Both the position numbers and the translations under genes were made by a program. From positions 141,982-205,981 of the forward strand of contig VXCM01000712.1 of NCBI GenBank assembly GCA_014773175.1: a stretch of DNA of 64,000 nucleotides, read 5' to 3'. Below, piece after piece: positions 50,540 to 63,707 of this stretch. This DNA is from Lucifuga dentata. Lineage: Eukaryota; Chordata; Actinopteri; Ophidiiformes; Bythitidae. Under the pieces are notes generated by a model. The model did no database searches. It was given only the letters and a program-made list of their open reading frames with translations, and had not been told where the DNA came from. Position 1 is the first letter of the stretch; each line of letters opens with the position of its first letter.

Positions 50540-53500
50540 ATATCTGCCTGCACACTTCACATCCACCAGCTTTATTTTGCATTACACATTATTTGCCCCC
50601 CTCTACACACATATAACACATATGTATACCATCAAACACACCTCCATCCTTCTGCCTTCACTTTTTTTGTTTAGCATACATAAGCATAATGCTTTACACA
50701 TGCATGCATTCGCTCACCATGTACTTTATCAAACATAGACACAAATGCATCTGCGCGTGCACACACTCATGCACTCACGCACGCACACACATCCCAATCT
50801 TAAAATTCAGCCAGAGAGGCTCCTGTGTGGAATACAGAGCCAGTGTTCCTGACTTGAAAGCCTTTCCACTGCTTCAGATGTGACATCACAGTTCTGTCTC
50901 TTGCTCTCCCCTCCTTCCCTACTCCCTTCCTCTCTCCTAGCCTCTTTCATCAGCTGAGCCCATCTTTTGACACTTCAGAAGGTGTTCCTCACATGCCTGT
51001 CACCTCTCCCCTCCTCCACCAACACTTTCTTCCTAGCTCTCTATTGAGAGTACGCATCTCTGTCTGAAACTTATGTACTTTGTAGAGTTAACGCTCTGGC
51101 GTTTGCATCACCTTGAAGTTGGTAAGTGGTACTGAGCGGAGAGACCGATCTTTAGTGTTTAAAAGAAAGAAGAGCTGTGAAACATTCATTCTTAGCGTGG
51201 CATGGAGAGCAGGCAGGCATCACACAGAAGAATGGGGTAGGGAAGTTGCTGTTTCACCTGTGTGCCTTCATTTTCTTACAACTTTGATCGAGATGCTCTG
51301 AAGATGTTGGAAGGTTAGGGACTTCTGTTTTTCCTTTGTGTAAAAAAAAAAACAAAAAAACTTTCCACTGCACCCTGCAAATGCTTCTTCCTCAGTGCAT
51401 TCCCTTTGCACACCTTTATCCTTTCATGAATGGAAACACCACCAAATGTATTTTTTTGAGATCATCTGAAATTGTCCTTGTAGAGATTTTGCAAAAAGAA
51501 ATCTAATCAGGAGAAGCTTATTCTCTGTGCTATGCATATTGAGTTGCCTATACTTGAATTTATTGTTTTATAATGTATAGCTCTGTGAAAACATAACTTA
51601 TTCCCCACTGACACAGGAAGAGAGTATCACTGTGTAAACACATTGCAGTGTGGGCTGAACAGCACCGGCGCTCCAGCTGTGTTGACTCCCACATGCCTAC
51701 TTAGGAGCAGCTTGGCTTGGGCTCAGAAGGAGCATGTTACCTAGTAATTGTGGAGGTGGTCTTTGGCACTGAAAAATGCGTTGATATGTTGCTGCTGGAT
51801 GTTGCATGTGATGTTCTAGCACATACATGGCTTCTTCTTTCTTGTTTTACATTAGTATTTCGGTCATGCAGTCTTAAGTACAAGCAGTAGAGAATGTATT
51901 GATTGACGTATGTGTTTTATACAGACCTGGTGTCTGTGTGTATTTGTGTACATAAATAATATTTGGGGGGCAGATTCCGAGGCACCTGTCCTGTATGGCC
52001 AGGTTAGGATTGCACATGACTTCTAAAACAGTTGTTACTTGATCATATTTGTATTTGGATCTGGATAGCTGTGTGCTGCAGCTGTTAATTGTCAGTGCAC
52101 ATCTGGTTTACTGTCAGTTCGGCTGCTGCTGCTTACCATTATCTGCGTTGTCTCCTGTCTAAGAAGACATCATGTGCAGTGTCTAGAACACGCTTACTCA
52201 CATATCTTACATGCTGGAATTCACGGTCTGGGAGAATGAAATGGCCAAAATAATTTGGCACGTTGTCAAAGGGTGTCAACTATGATGTAGAGTTCAAATA
52301 GCGGTATATTCAGTGTGATTTGAGGTTTGTTGATATCAGAAGGTTTTGGTGAAGGACGTGACATTGGAAATACATAATGGTGTATTCCAAAAGAAAGGCA
52401 GTGCTGTGAGATTACAGTTAATAACAGGAAGATGATGATTTGAATCTTCACTGGTATTATTTTTACAGCAACAGAACCAGAAAAGAAGATATTATGTTTA
52501 TTCCCTAATCCAAGCACAGGATGACCAGTTCATTGTAATAACAGATTGTGGCAGGAACAGGGTTACGCTTACAACTATAACACCTTAGAATCATTTCCCT
52601 CCGAGTTTTGCTGTCTAGTGCCTCAGCTAAAGAGACGTCAGTGACTCCAGTGGCCTTTTCAACACTGTCTGCTTCATAGTCAGTCTGGATATAGCATAGG
52701 CAGGGTTCCATTTCCATGGTATTATCCTCTCCCCATGTAAAGCCATTGCTCCTATGGAGGCTTAATCCCCAACATGGGGAGAGAAGGGCAGGCATTTTAG
52801 ATTTATTACTTTTTTTTGCAGAAAGCTAAGGAAAGCCCTAGGAATACAGTTCATGCCATGCTGAGATCAGTATGTGTGCAATGCACACAGACAAAATAGG
52901 GTTTCAGCTGGTCAAGTGGGGGGGGTAAATGGACTTCAGAAACATTCCATTCTATAAAGCTTTACTTCATTATCAAGAGAATTTATTATTCCCTGGGGTA
53001 ATGCTAACATTAAATGAGGCTTTTTTTTTTAATATGCTGGTCAGACATGCTGCTGCCAGGCATTGTGAGCTTTGAAGAAAATGGACACAGGAGAAAGCAA
53101 AGCAGACCACAGTTTAGCTGGGGATTTTCTGTCCTTCTGATTTTGATGAAGAGGAAGGAGTAGGGTTTGGTGTTTCTCTGTTTTATGATTGCTGTTTGTT
53201 GCATTTTGTTAAGTTCTATGAACAATGGCCCAGTGCCATCTCTCTCTCTGGGTTCAATAAACACTTCCTTGAGTGATATTATTTTTAGGCATCAGGCCAA
53301 CGCAGGGCTGCAAAGGCAGACTTTTATTAGAAAACATGAATCTTGTCACTGGGCTGCATAAGGAATATTGATGACATGTAGTTGCAGTTTGGATGGCATT
53401 TGCAGATAAAGTGGAGCTTAATATTCAGAATTGCCATTGCAGTATCTGTGGCATTCCTCAAGTAGCATCTAGTGCTTATTGATTGGTTGCAAGTTTCAGA

Positions 53501-56500
53501 AAATGAAAGAATTAATTAAACCTGCAGATCGATTTTTAAGATAACACATTTATTTTTGCTGCCTCTGTGATGCCACATCTTGTGTGTAATGGATATTAGA
53601 AGTACCGTTGTAAGCCAGGTATCATGGATGGATAAGCGAGGACAAAACTTTTGTTGTTTGAAGTTGGCTGGAATGTTAGCTTGTCACTTTGCAGCGTTCT
53701 GTTGAATGATGGAAATTAATTCACATCGGATTCATAGAAAATTAGATTCGCTGTGGTTCTTACTAGAATCAAGCTACATTTCATGGCATCACATGTAGCA
53801 GACAAGAGAGACAATGCCTTTATCAATCACTGTCATTACCTTGATTGTCACCTTTGCAGTTGAACTTATTAAACTATACTTTTCTTGAAACATTGTTTTT
53901 CCCTTTTTTGAATTTGACATTGATGAGTTTTGGCTTGTCCCTTTGTGTGCTAAAGCTGACAATCCGAGCTTTGATCATCTTTAATCTCTGTCTTTGATGA
54001 ATTTGTTTTTCTTTCTAGTGTCCTGTAATAGAAACGTCAAGTTCCTGAACCGAAAAAAAAAACCCATTTTCCTTGCTCCAGATTTGAGGCAGTTAAATAG
54101 ACATCACTTCACTCTGACAAGTTCTTTGTTTCCCTGTTTATGGGGCGTCATGTGGGCACAATGAGTAAATTCTTGTCACTGCTGTCAGAGCTATTAAATT
54201 TCCAAAAGTTCTCTGTTTGTAGCATTTGCCTAATTTTGTGAGTAGCTTGGTCTGTGTGTAGGGTCTGATATTGCCAGCTCTTGTTTATGGCACTGCTTTC
54301 CCGAATTGAAGCAAATTAAGATCCTCATTATTTTATTTGCTGGATGCAGGGTTTTTAATGGTCTTTCAACAAATTAAATAACCTCAGGCCATGGACAGAA
54401 TTAATTAGATAATAACAATCACATCTCTTTTCATCTTTTTTTTTTAAATAGATTTTGTCTTCATGGTTCCAGGGATGAAATGGGCTTTTGTTTTAACTGC
54501 GAATCAGAGTGGGAATCAGCGCTGCAGAAAATCTACTAATTATTTACAGAGGACCGAGTGAGTTTTTTTTTTTTTTTTTTTTGTGAACCTAGTGGGTAGT
54601 TGCCACCTGGTCTTATTCTTAAATTGGCAACTGAAACTCAAAGAGATGTAGGTTATAAGCTTTGTCTCATCAAGTGGAGACGTTTAAGGTGAAAGCTGTG
54701 ATAAATTTGCGACCATTAACAGCACATCTACAGTTTCTCAGTACATTGTGTGATTGCCTCTTACAGCCTCCACAACATAACTTCTGTGGCTTAGAACCAA
54801 TGAGTCTTTTGATGTGGCGTTGTGAAATGTTATCAGATTTCCTGCACGAGCCTGATGAAGCTGATGGCTATTCTCAGGCTAGATCTCCTGGGGCCCGTCT
54901 GTCCAAGCATGATGACAACATTTACTGGAAAAAACACACAGAGAGCAACTCTTCTGTCATTGTTTCAGGTATAGAAGGGTTCCATGTTTTGCTTTACTGT
55001 CATTATTATATCTTGTTTTGATTGTAATAGTATTTTAAAATGTATTTTAATTGCAAATCACCTCATAATCTTGTCTATAGAAAGTGATGTATAAAGTGTT
55101 AGGCCTCAGATGTTTGTGATCCAGGGAATGGCGATATCTTTGACCCCTGCATCATCACTTTGCTCCGAAAGCCACTTCATTCTCATCGAAAGATTTGATG
55201 AGAAAAGGAAGCATGAGGAGATGAGAAGAAGAATTTGAGGAGGAGGGAGCATTTGCGGGGACTAAAGGAAGGGATTAAAGTATTTGATGTGTGCAGCAAT
55301 ACAATTAACATTGCGGCCTAATCCCATTTGACAAGCATCAGAATTTGTTGGAAGAGTCAGAGGAGCAGTGAATATGTGAAGATTCCCAACCTGTTTTTAT
55401 AGGATCCTTTAGGATTCTTTCACTGATAACCAAGTAGAAATAAAATATCATGTCACAAACTGCCCTCAGAGATAAACCTGTTACATGTATGTTATCATGG
55501 CTTGGTATAACATTAAGTTCTCTGTCCTTGGGACTGAACAGTAACCATATGTGTCCTTGGAGAATCTTTAACACTCCTTTGAGGAAAGCTGATTCAGAGA
55601 TATGTTATTGTTGAGTCTATGCTGGTTGCTGCTTTTGAAAAGTAGCTGAGTGGGTCATTTTCTTTACTGTAGAACACTTATCACTCTTTATATTTCAGTC
55701 TGTATTTAATCGTTTCATCATCAACTTATCTTTTCATCTCCAATTTCTCTGCTTATATCTCTTCCTGTTTTTTTTTTTTTCTTTCTGTATCTCATCACAT
55801 GCCTGGTCTGGAGTCACTCCCCTTATTTCCTGCCTGTCACTTTTGTCTTTCTCTCCTTGAGTGGACTATGTCACAGAAAGCATTGTTTATCAACATTATC
55901 TGACTTTGAGATTGCAAGATGGTGACAGTGGGAGAATAACTGGGTCCTTGTCCTGGCAGATAATCAGCAAATCGTGAACAGAATCAGTTTCTCATTAAAG
56001 GGAGATGTGAAGAGGCCTACTCCTTCTACATCCAACCATCAGATGCTTTCCTGGAAAGGCTGTTGTTGAGGAATGAGTTAAGCAGGCAGAATTTATAAAT
56101 AGAGTGTTGTTTTTTTTCTCATTGGCAGCTACGGTCATACTTTTTTTTTGTTTAATTCAATTAAATTGGAATGGTAAATGTAATTTTACTCAATTACTCA
56201 AAGAAGGAAGTAATCACATTATTAAATATTTTACTTTTATGTTAATTTCTAAACTTTAAACCAATTCTTACCTGTCACTGGAAGGCTACCTTGTTAAGAA
56301 TTTATCTGAAAGACAGCAATTCTAGAAATGTTTTGTAATAAAGTAATAAGAGTATTTCTGCCTATTAAATCATCCAATATGTCCTCCTTTGATCCATATT
56401 GACACAGATTTTAATTCAATGTGATGTGGCACACTTGTTTAATTTTAATGTGTAATGCTGCAAATACATTTTTATTAGGTCTGTAAATAATATAGTGAAC

Positions 56501-56744
56501 TATAGTGCCTTCCACTGCTGCATTACCGCAAAAAAGTTATTATATACCAGATATATAATTATAGTAACACACCACTTTGTGCCCAGAAATGATGCCAAGA
56601 TTGAATCGTTCATGCAGTCAGTTTTACACAAATTCACACCTCCATTCATGTGACTAAAGCATCTTGCATGACTGCCATGTGACCTCATTAGAACTAATTA
56701 ATGCTCTGGGGTGAGTGGTAGAACATCCTCTTACGTCCAGCTGA

Positions 56745-56808
56745 TTTTGTTTTTTTCTTTTTTCTTTTTCTTTTCTTTATTTTTTTATTTTTATTTTTTA
56801 TTTTTTTG
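56745..56808. repeat. T-rich low-complexity tract
   Basis: T runs with scattered C, then A, residues over about 64 bp. Confidence 0.9.
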
Positions 56809-58224
56809 GACATCTTACTATCTGGATGACCTACAGCTGGCTGCCTTTGTTGTAAAGTAGAATTAAAGGCCTGTCTTTGATTTGTGGATATTGTATGGAT
56901 GAAATTATGCGGACTTAATTTTTTGCCATTTATATGCTAGCATATTCATTTTGACTACCTAATGGAGTGAAGACATATCAAAAGCCTCATCAAAGCCAGA
57001 GACTGAGCAGTGCATTGATGGGGTGTTAAAGCACTTTCACTTGAAGAGCTGCAGTTTTGCATGATCTAATGACTGGAACGATGCTCACTTAGTCATCTTA
57101 GCCTCTCAAGTTAGAGAAAACACTTCACATTACTTGCTGGAATAAAAATGGTTGAATCATAATGAACACTGCTTGTATTGAGGGAGACCGGAATGCATGT
57201 GTGTTGCGTGTCTGCATGTGCATGTATATACTCAGTTGTTCTGGGCACGTTAATCATGAGTGAAAAAGATTAATACTTGTGCTGGAGATGTGAATAAAAC
57301 TCTAAGAGCTGCTGCTGATGTGCCTGTGACTCTGGCAGGAAAAGGAATCTGCCTTGCAACTCTTGTTAATGGCCTCTTCACTGTGAGGGCTTAGTTATTA
57401 ATTGCATCACAGTAAAACTCCTCGCTTTCTCATCTCTCTATTCTTTTATGTGGTTATGTGTGCAGGGAATACAATTCTGCCAATTTGTGTGATTATATTA
57501 ATAGAGATAAGGTTTCAAATGGCCACTGACTGTAACAAGAGCTTATAATGGCTGCAGCAGAGATCGGTATTGTGACAGGAAGATCTATTCACTTTATCTG
57601 TCTTATATTGTGCTGTCTATTCAATGGATGGCTTTGCTATACTATCCACTATTTTCCCAGTTTTAAAATAATACAAGGCTAGCCAGTGAGACCACATTTC
57701 TGCCTAATCATGTCCTTTTTTTTCTCTCCTTCCTGTTATTGATCCACTTGGCTTTAAAAATCAGTTAATATCTGCTCAAACCATAATCTGTTTTACAATC
57801 AAATGTGTCACCTGAGAAAAGTGAAAGTATTGGTGCAATTGTATTGTTACATTTATTCCACTGTGTAGCATTTAAATAATCAACAAGCTTTTAGGTAGCG
57901 GCACAACTGTAGCTGTTGAATCAGCTAGCACCGGTGGCTATGCATTGACATGCAATTTATTTAAGCTTAGGGAAATGCTGCAGGCCACAGTTAATTTCTT
58001 AAAATTAAACTAAGCATATTTGTACAGAGCTTTATGATAATCTGACAAGTGTGTCTCCAAGGCATTACTATTTTGCTCAGTGCTTGTGGCAGAATATTAA
58101 ATAGCTGGTTGTTTGTCAGTGACTGTATGACTTTGCTGTAAGCTGGAAGAAGAGCGGGTGGGTCTCTGTTAAAGTTGCCTTGAGTTTTTGCGATCAGCCT
58201 CACAGAGAGGGCAAGAGCGGAGCG

Positions 58225-58249
58225 GAGCTGAGCTGAGCTGAGCTGAGCT
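58225..58249. repeat. (GAGCT)5 pentanucleotide repeat
   Basis: Five perfect copies, preceded by two GAGCG units. Confidence 0.95.
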
Positions 58250-59471
58250 CTGCGCCCAAATGTCAGAAACTTGGTATTTCTGCTTCATTAGATACAGTAC
58301 GAAGCAACAGATATAGGTGGGAGAAGCAGTGACATTTGGTAAAGGTTGTATAACCAGCTTCAAACCCACAGTGGCAACAGGTGTGAACACCCTACCTCAG
58401 AAAACTAGTTTCTCAAATCAGTTTTACTGGAATATATTATTAGTAGACTTTGAAGTGAAAATTAAACTCTCTATGCTGAATTATTGCTGCTAGTGTCTCA
58501 AATATTCTGTCTTCCTGTGATCTGTTTTCACAGCATAAAGTATGAACTCAGACTTTATTTGACTACATCTCCTTGAAACGTGTAGTTGCTTTTAAAGGAA
58601 GAGTTTGCAGTACGTAGAGATGCAGTACTGTGGATGGTGACACGTGGCTTGTGGCCTAATGACATGGTCCAAGTCTTTGTGCAGGGGTCAACTGAAGATG
58701 AGAATTAATAGTGTAGCTCTAATGAGGAGCTTGGCATTATTCCTCCATTATTATTTCTCCCTTGGCAGCACTGACTGAAAGGTGGCTCAGCACAAGGTGA
58801 GACAGACAGAACATCCATTCTTTCTGTTCCATTACATTTGTCGCACACTTTTGGCTTACATGTTTTTGCATAAGTTAAATGTTGGTGTTATAAACAGATT
58901 GCATGATATTTGATTGTACAGCAGCCCTACAACAGTGTTGCAGCTAGTATGACTTAAAAAAAAAAAAAAACGCTTTTGAACAGATCTGGGAAACCATCCA
59001 TATATCTTTTCTTTATTGACCATGCAGCGTAGTCGACTGAGCATTGAAATATTCATCATCTTTTTTTTCCCATATCTTTTGCTTTCTGAATGTTAAAAGG
59101 CCTGAAAATAGCCCTTCCACCTCCTCTCTTTCCATCTTTTTCTACTCTCCCCTGCAAAGTGAAGTGAGGCAGATGCACCAAAAGATAAAGCACTGATAAA
59201 AGTTCCATGGTCAGATGTGTTTGAATGCACATATACTTACTGATCAGTTAGCAAGAGTGTTTGATTTTGCAATAGAATAGAAATTCTGAGATGGAAAGGT
59301 CTCAATTTTTATGAACAACCTTGCCAGGATTCTTCACTTCTGGTAGCTTCAACTTTTTGTGTTCTTCCCCACACATACTGAAAGATGGTGTGAGGAAGGA
59401 ATAAATAAATAATACATAAAGAAACTAAGTTGTTTTTCTCTTCTGCTCCCGTTCTAAGAAGTCATGAGTTG

Positions 59472-59494
59472 CACAGACAGACAGACAGATAGAC

Positions 59495-59533
<39 letters not shown>
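59472..59533. repeat. (ACAG)n(AG)n compound microsatellite
   Basis: About four ACAG/ATAG units followed by about 17 AG units. Confidence 0.95.
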
Positions 59534-59535
<2 letters not shown>

Positions 59536-59889
59536 ACTTTCACATGTAAGTGAAACTGTTTTATTAGCAGGCAAGCATGCACCTTGTTATCAGGCTGTTT
59601 GTTGGCACCATGTTGACTTTTGTCTTACAGTTTTTCCTCCTACCTCAGACGACATAAAAATTAATAAAAATTAAGAACCTAAATTGATTTGATGATTGTT
59701 TACTCCCACATACATGAACAGACATAAAATCAAGCAGTAATAGAGGATAGAGGTGCAGAGGGAGAGAGAAGGAGGATATGGTAAAGAAAAAAAAGCACCC
59801 GTTGCAATAGAGGCACCAATTTAGAATGTTCTCAAGTGATACCTTGGATACTAAGAGGATGGAAACTGTGTGGGCATGTGTAAGTAAGT

Positions 59890-59911
59890 GGGATGGGGTG
59901 GGGTGGGAGGN
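59890..59911 (+). other. G-quadruplex-prone tract ending at an N
   Basis: Four G runs of three or more, separated by one- or two-base loops (59890-59907), then an N at 59911. This fits the G3+N1-7 quadruplex pattern and could explain the assembly break. Confidence 0.7.
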
Positions 59912-61449
59912 GGGTGTATTTGATCGTGTATGCCACAAAAGATTGCTGGGGAGAAGCAGTAAGGGCCATGTAGCCAGGTTGAGATTTATTCCCATTCGGA
60001 GGACCATTATTGTTGACCTTGCCTTACCTGGGAAAGCCAGAGTAAACAGAAGCCTAATAAATCAACTTTAACAAGCCCACTAGTCCTGACTGGTAGAGCA
60101 GCCATGCAACTCTGACACGCAGGGGTGGATTAATCCACACTACCTTGTCTTCCACAGAGGATACCTGTAGAGTCTGATTTGGCTGATATCTAGCATGCAA
60201 ACACACAGGGACATTTAATTGCTCCACTGAATGCGTCTCCTCAGCCAATGTATTTGTATTCACACTCAGAGCAGTGTTTGTGCTAGAGATACTGAGCAAT
60301 CAGAAGAGGAGGATGCATAATCATACTCGTGCAGGAATTTTTAGACTATACTAGAAATTTCATTACATGGTTACCTGGTGTTGCAGAACAGGCAATATTT
60401 GTTGAGCAGATTGACTTGGCTGCCTATTTGGTTTTCCATCAATTTCATATCCCCCCACGTCATAGGAAAGCTGTAACAATTCATATTTTATGCTGCAGTT
60501 TCTGTAATGTAAATGCATCCATAAAAGTGCTAATGTCATCTTATGGCAAAGTGATAAAAGTGTTTATCAGTCACTGTTGTGTTTTTGTCTGGGACTTCGG
60601 ATGAGTTTCGTTGCAGCATTTTTTTTTTAAAGCAATGATGGATAACATAAAAATTAAAGTAATTAAATCACAACATTGTGTTTCATTACAGCTACCTATC
60701 TACACGCACGCACACACATCAACTATCTTTCCCATTCCAACACCGATCTGCCCTCCTCACCCAAAGTCTCCTGTTCTTTGCCTCAGGGGTGTAAATGTGA
60801 GTGGGTGCTCCGGAATAATAATTTGCAATGGGAGCTGGTGGGGTGGGTTTAGTGAATATATGCAGAATTGGCACTGTCAGTCAGTAAATCAGTATGTCAT
60901 TGCAGTTGATGGGCGGTTGAGGAAGTATCCCAGGGATCGGGCACAAAGACAGTCAACACTACAAGCAAAGACATTCTCAAACTGGCCAGAAAAACAAACC
61001 TAAACAAAAACAAAACACTGACATTGACTTTGGGAAATATAACAATTTACATCTGACAGATTTACTTACTTGTTTATTGTCAATACTAAGTGCTTGCTGT
61101 GTTTATGCATTCTGTAAAATTGGCACGTCTGCACCATGTCCGTATTTGCATCCAAGTGTGTGACCGTCTTGGTGTGTGGATGTGAGCTTGGAGGCAAAGA
61201 CAATGCAGCAGAGTTATTTTCCCCGTGTCATATATTTGGCATGGTTGTGTTGCATCCCAGGCTGCTGCACAGTTGGTGAATATCAATGCAGTGTAGCGTA
61301 GTGACGGGGACTGGAGCTGACATGTTGTCACACTGTGATGAAAAGCACTCTGAGATGATGTGGCTGGAGTGTTCCTCCTGTCCACAGAGAGGTGGCAGGA
61401 TTGCTCTGGCATTTGTGTATTCATTGGGTGAGTGCGTGTGCTTACTTGT

Positions 61450-61470
61450 TTTTTTTTTTTTTTTTTTTTT
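61450..61470. repeat. Poly-T tract
   Basis: About 21 T residues without interruption. Confidence 0.9.
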
Positions 61471-61712
61471 CTCTCTGGGTTCTCTTATGTTTGTGGTATG
61501 CCTATTGTTTGGCATTCAAACACATATTACTTTACACACAAACTGTTGTTTTTTTTCCTGCTCTCTGGTTATTTGATGTAGCAGCAGCTAAAGCTATATC
61601 TATATCTGAGTGTGCGTATGCCATATGAGAACACTTAGTATTTGTTGAGTGACTACCTGGAAAGCGAACTAGCCGAACCTCTGAGCAAATTGGTTATTGA
61701 GACAATGTCAGA

Positions 61713-61843
61713 AAACACCGTCGTGTACTTTTTAAGGTTAACTGGCCACATTTTTATGGCAGCAAAAGGTTACAAGANAAACACCGTCGTGTACTTTTTA
61801 AGGTTAACTGGCCACATTTTTATGGCAGCAAAAGGTTACAAGA
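61713..61843. repeat. 65-bp duplication flanking a single N
   Basis: Positions 61713-61777 and 61779-61843 are identical, with N at 61778. A frame passes through both copies, so a predicted protein would carry a false internal repeat. Confidence 0.9.
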
Positions 61844-63707
61844 GTTATTGAGGTTACATGAAAGATGATGTGATATAACCCGGCAATACCTGGCTCTGCC
61901 TTTTATGAGTTTGTACTCTCACTCTACCCTCATCCTTGAGCTACTCTGTATCTGCTGCAGAATCCCAATAGGCTCTTGACTCTCCCTTCAAGGTCTTGGT
62001 TGATCAGAAATGACTTCGCTAAATCTCAGCTGGGTCTGTAAGGTGACAAGAGGCTAGACATTAATATTAAGATAATTTATTACAATTCTATACCTCAAGT
62101 TGTGTTTACAGTAGAATTCTTGCAGTGGCGATGTGCCATTCTTAGACACATGCCAAGACACAATGACACTTGTTTGTGTGTGAGCACACGCTTTCAGAAA
62201 TACAACTGTGATTCAGATGATACCTTTTCCACCTCCCTGTCCTTTGCTGGTGTTCCTGCTTTTCACAAGCACTCCATCACATCTCAGTGAACTTGGTGTA
62301 CTCTCTAGGCTCTACACCCCTAGAGAGCTGATATGTGAGGGGGAAGAGTCACTTTTTCTTGGCTGCAGCTGCAGTCAGGCTTTTGAAAACTCCAGAGGGT
62401 GTTGTTCAGGGCTCCCAGTTCCTGTTTTGGGTAAAGTTCACCTCTCACTTGGGCTTTGGCCTGTTAAAAGCTTTGCTTAATGCATATGTCTTATCTCTGT
62501 GGACCAAGATAAAGCCTCACATAAGAGACAGGGCTTACCACAGGTCATCACCCAGAGCCTTTCACTTTAATAATTAAAAAGAAGAAGCCAAAAAAGACAA
62601 GTGCACAAGCATCCCTTTATAATACAAACATACAGATAAATATTATATGTACACATGCAAAATCACATTTCCCAGAAAAACAAAGAAACATGCTAACCTA
62701 ATCATATCATACAAGTACTGACACAAGTATTGGTGGTACAACTTATGTTGTTAGATTTATATTGAGGATCGCAGGGTCTAAGACAATGCTGCCTGGAATA
62801 CACTTAATGCAGCCTTGGTGTATTTCTCTTTGCTATTGTTAAGTGTCTGGTTTAGAGTGTAAGAAAATGGTTCAGCAGCATCGGGGAAGAGAATGAGATT
62901 GAGGGTGTTTCTCAATATGGGTTCTTGTCTGTACGTGTGCTCTCGTGTACTTGGAAAACTCAGTCTCAGACCACATCCTGTTTCAATTCAATGTCTGCAT
63001 TCATTCAGCCAAGTACTGTCCAGATTCCCATATGTGTACTTGGCTCCGCCCATTTTATCGAGGATGCTTCTAGCTGACTTGTGTGGACTTGTGATAGTCA
63101 AGTTTCCTGGCATGCATTTCTCATCAACCAGCGACAATGTAGGAAGGTTGTTAAGCTCATAATCTTAACTCATAATTTTTGTACTACAACTATTAAATTG
63201 TCACCAAATTCAGTTTTGAGATTTTTTTTTCATGCTGTTCAGATTTCGAATCTGCAGCCAGTTTATTAGAATAAATTTAAAATTTGTTCTGACATTTTCA
63301 GAGATGGGAAGCTCACATATATGCATATAGAGCTAACAAGCAGTGAAAAAACACCTATCAAATCAGGTGCTGAGTCAAAAAATAACTTTTCAGACTTACT
63401 TTATCACAGACAAGTCTGTCCTGGGCCATGATGTTCATATGAAAGATGAGGTAAAGGTTGACTTTTGCATGGATGATTGTGTTTTACTGCACAAGTCTTG
63501 TCAGACTGAGTACCAACCTCTTGTGATATTTCAGTAATTAGCTCTGCCCCACCAGGAGGCAAAAGGCAGGTAAGTATTTAGAAGGCTAATCCATCTCACG
63601 CTAAATAAAGACTCTTTATTCAGACCACTTTAATATCATAAATTCTGTTATCTTAATTGTATTAAATTGATCTTCCCCTTCTCTTCATTCTTAGTTTACT
63701 CTAACCA

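Larger units (their letters stand above)
44001..54000 (+). other. diaph2 intron 4, third part
   Basis: No gene or exon is seen. Holds a CTG/CTA trinucleotide array (44326-44457), C/A and T homopolymers with N (44779-44806, 44944-44982), an N-flanked duplication (45320-45452), a CT tract (47836-47875), a poly-T tract (48383-48411), an N in a G run (48155), and a 33-bp duplication (50474-50539). The remainder is unremarkable intron. Confidence 0.7.

Noticed and set aside
52505..52795. 96-codon minus-strand frame as an antisense gene
   Set aside because: No domain, no promoter context and no family resemblance; expected by chance in long introns.
54662..55021. 119-codon plus-strand frame as a retrogene or missing diaph2 exon
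   Set aside because: No similarity to a formin or another family I know, no conserved motif, and no matching splice signals.
58225..58249. GAGCT array as an immunoglobulin switch-like sequence
   Set aside because: Only five copies in a formin intron, and fish do not perform classical class switching. It is a pentanucleotide microsatellite.
62890..63160. Possible transposon with TCTCAATATGG-type start and TGACTTGTG motifs
   Set aside because: The texture recalls dispersed fish repeats, but I could not define two ends or a target duplication.
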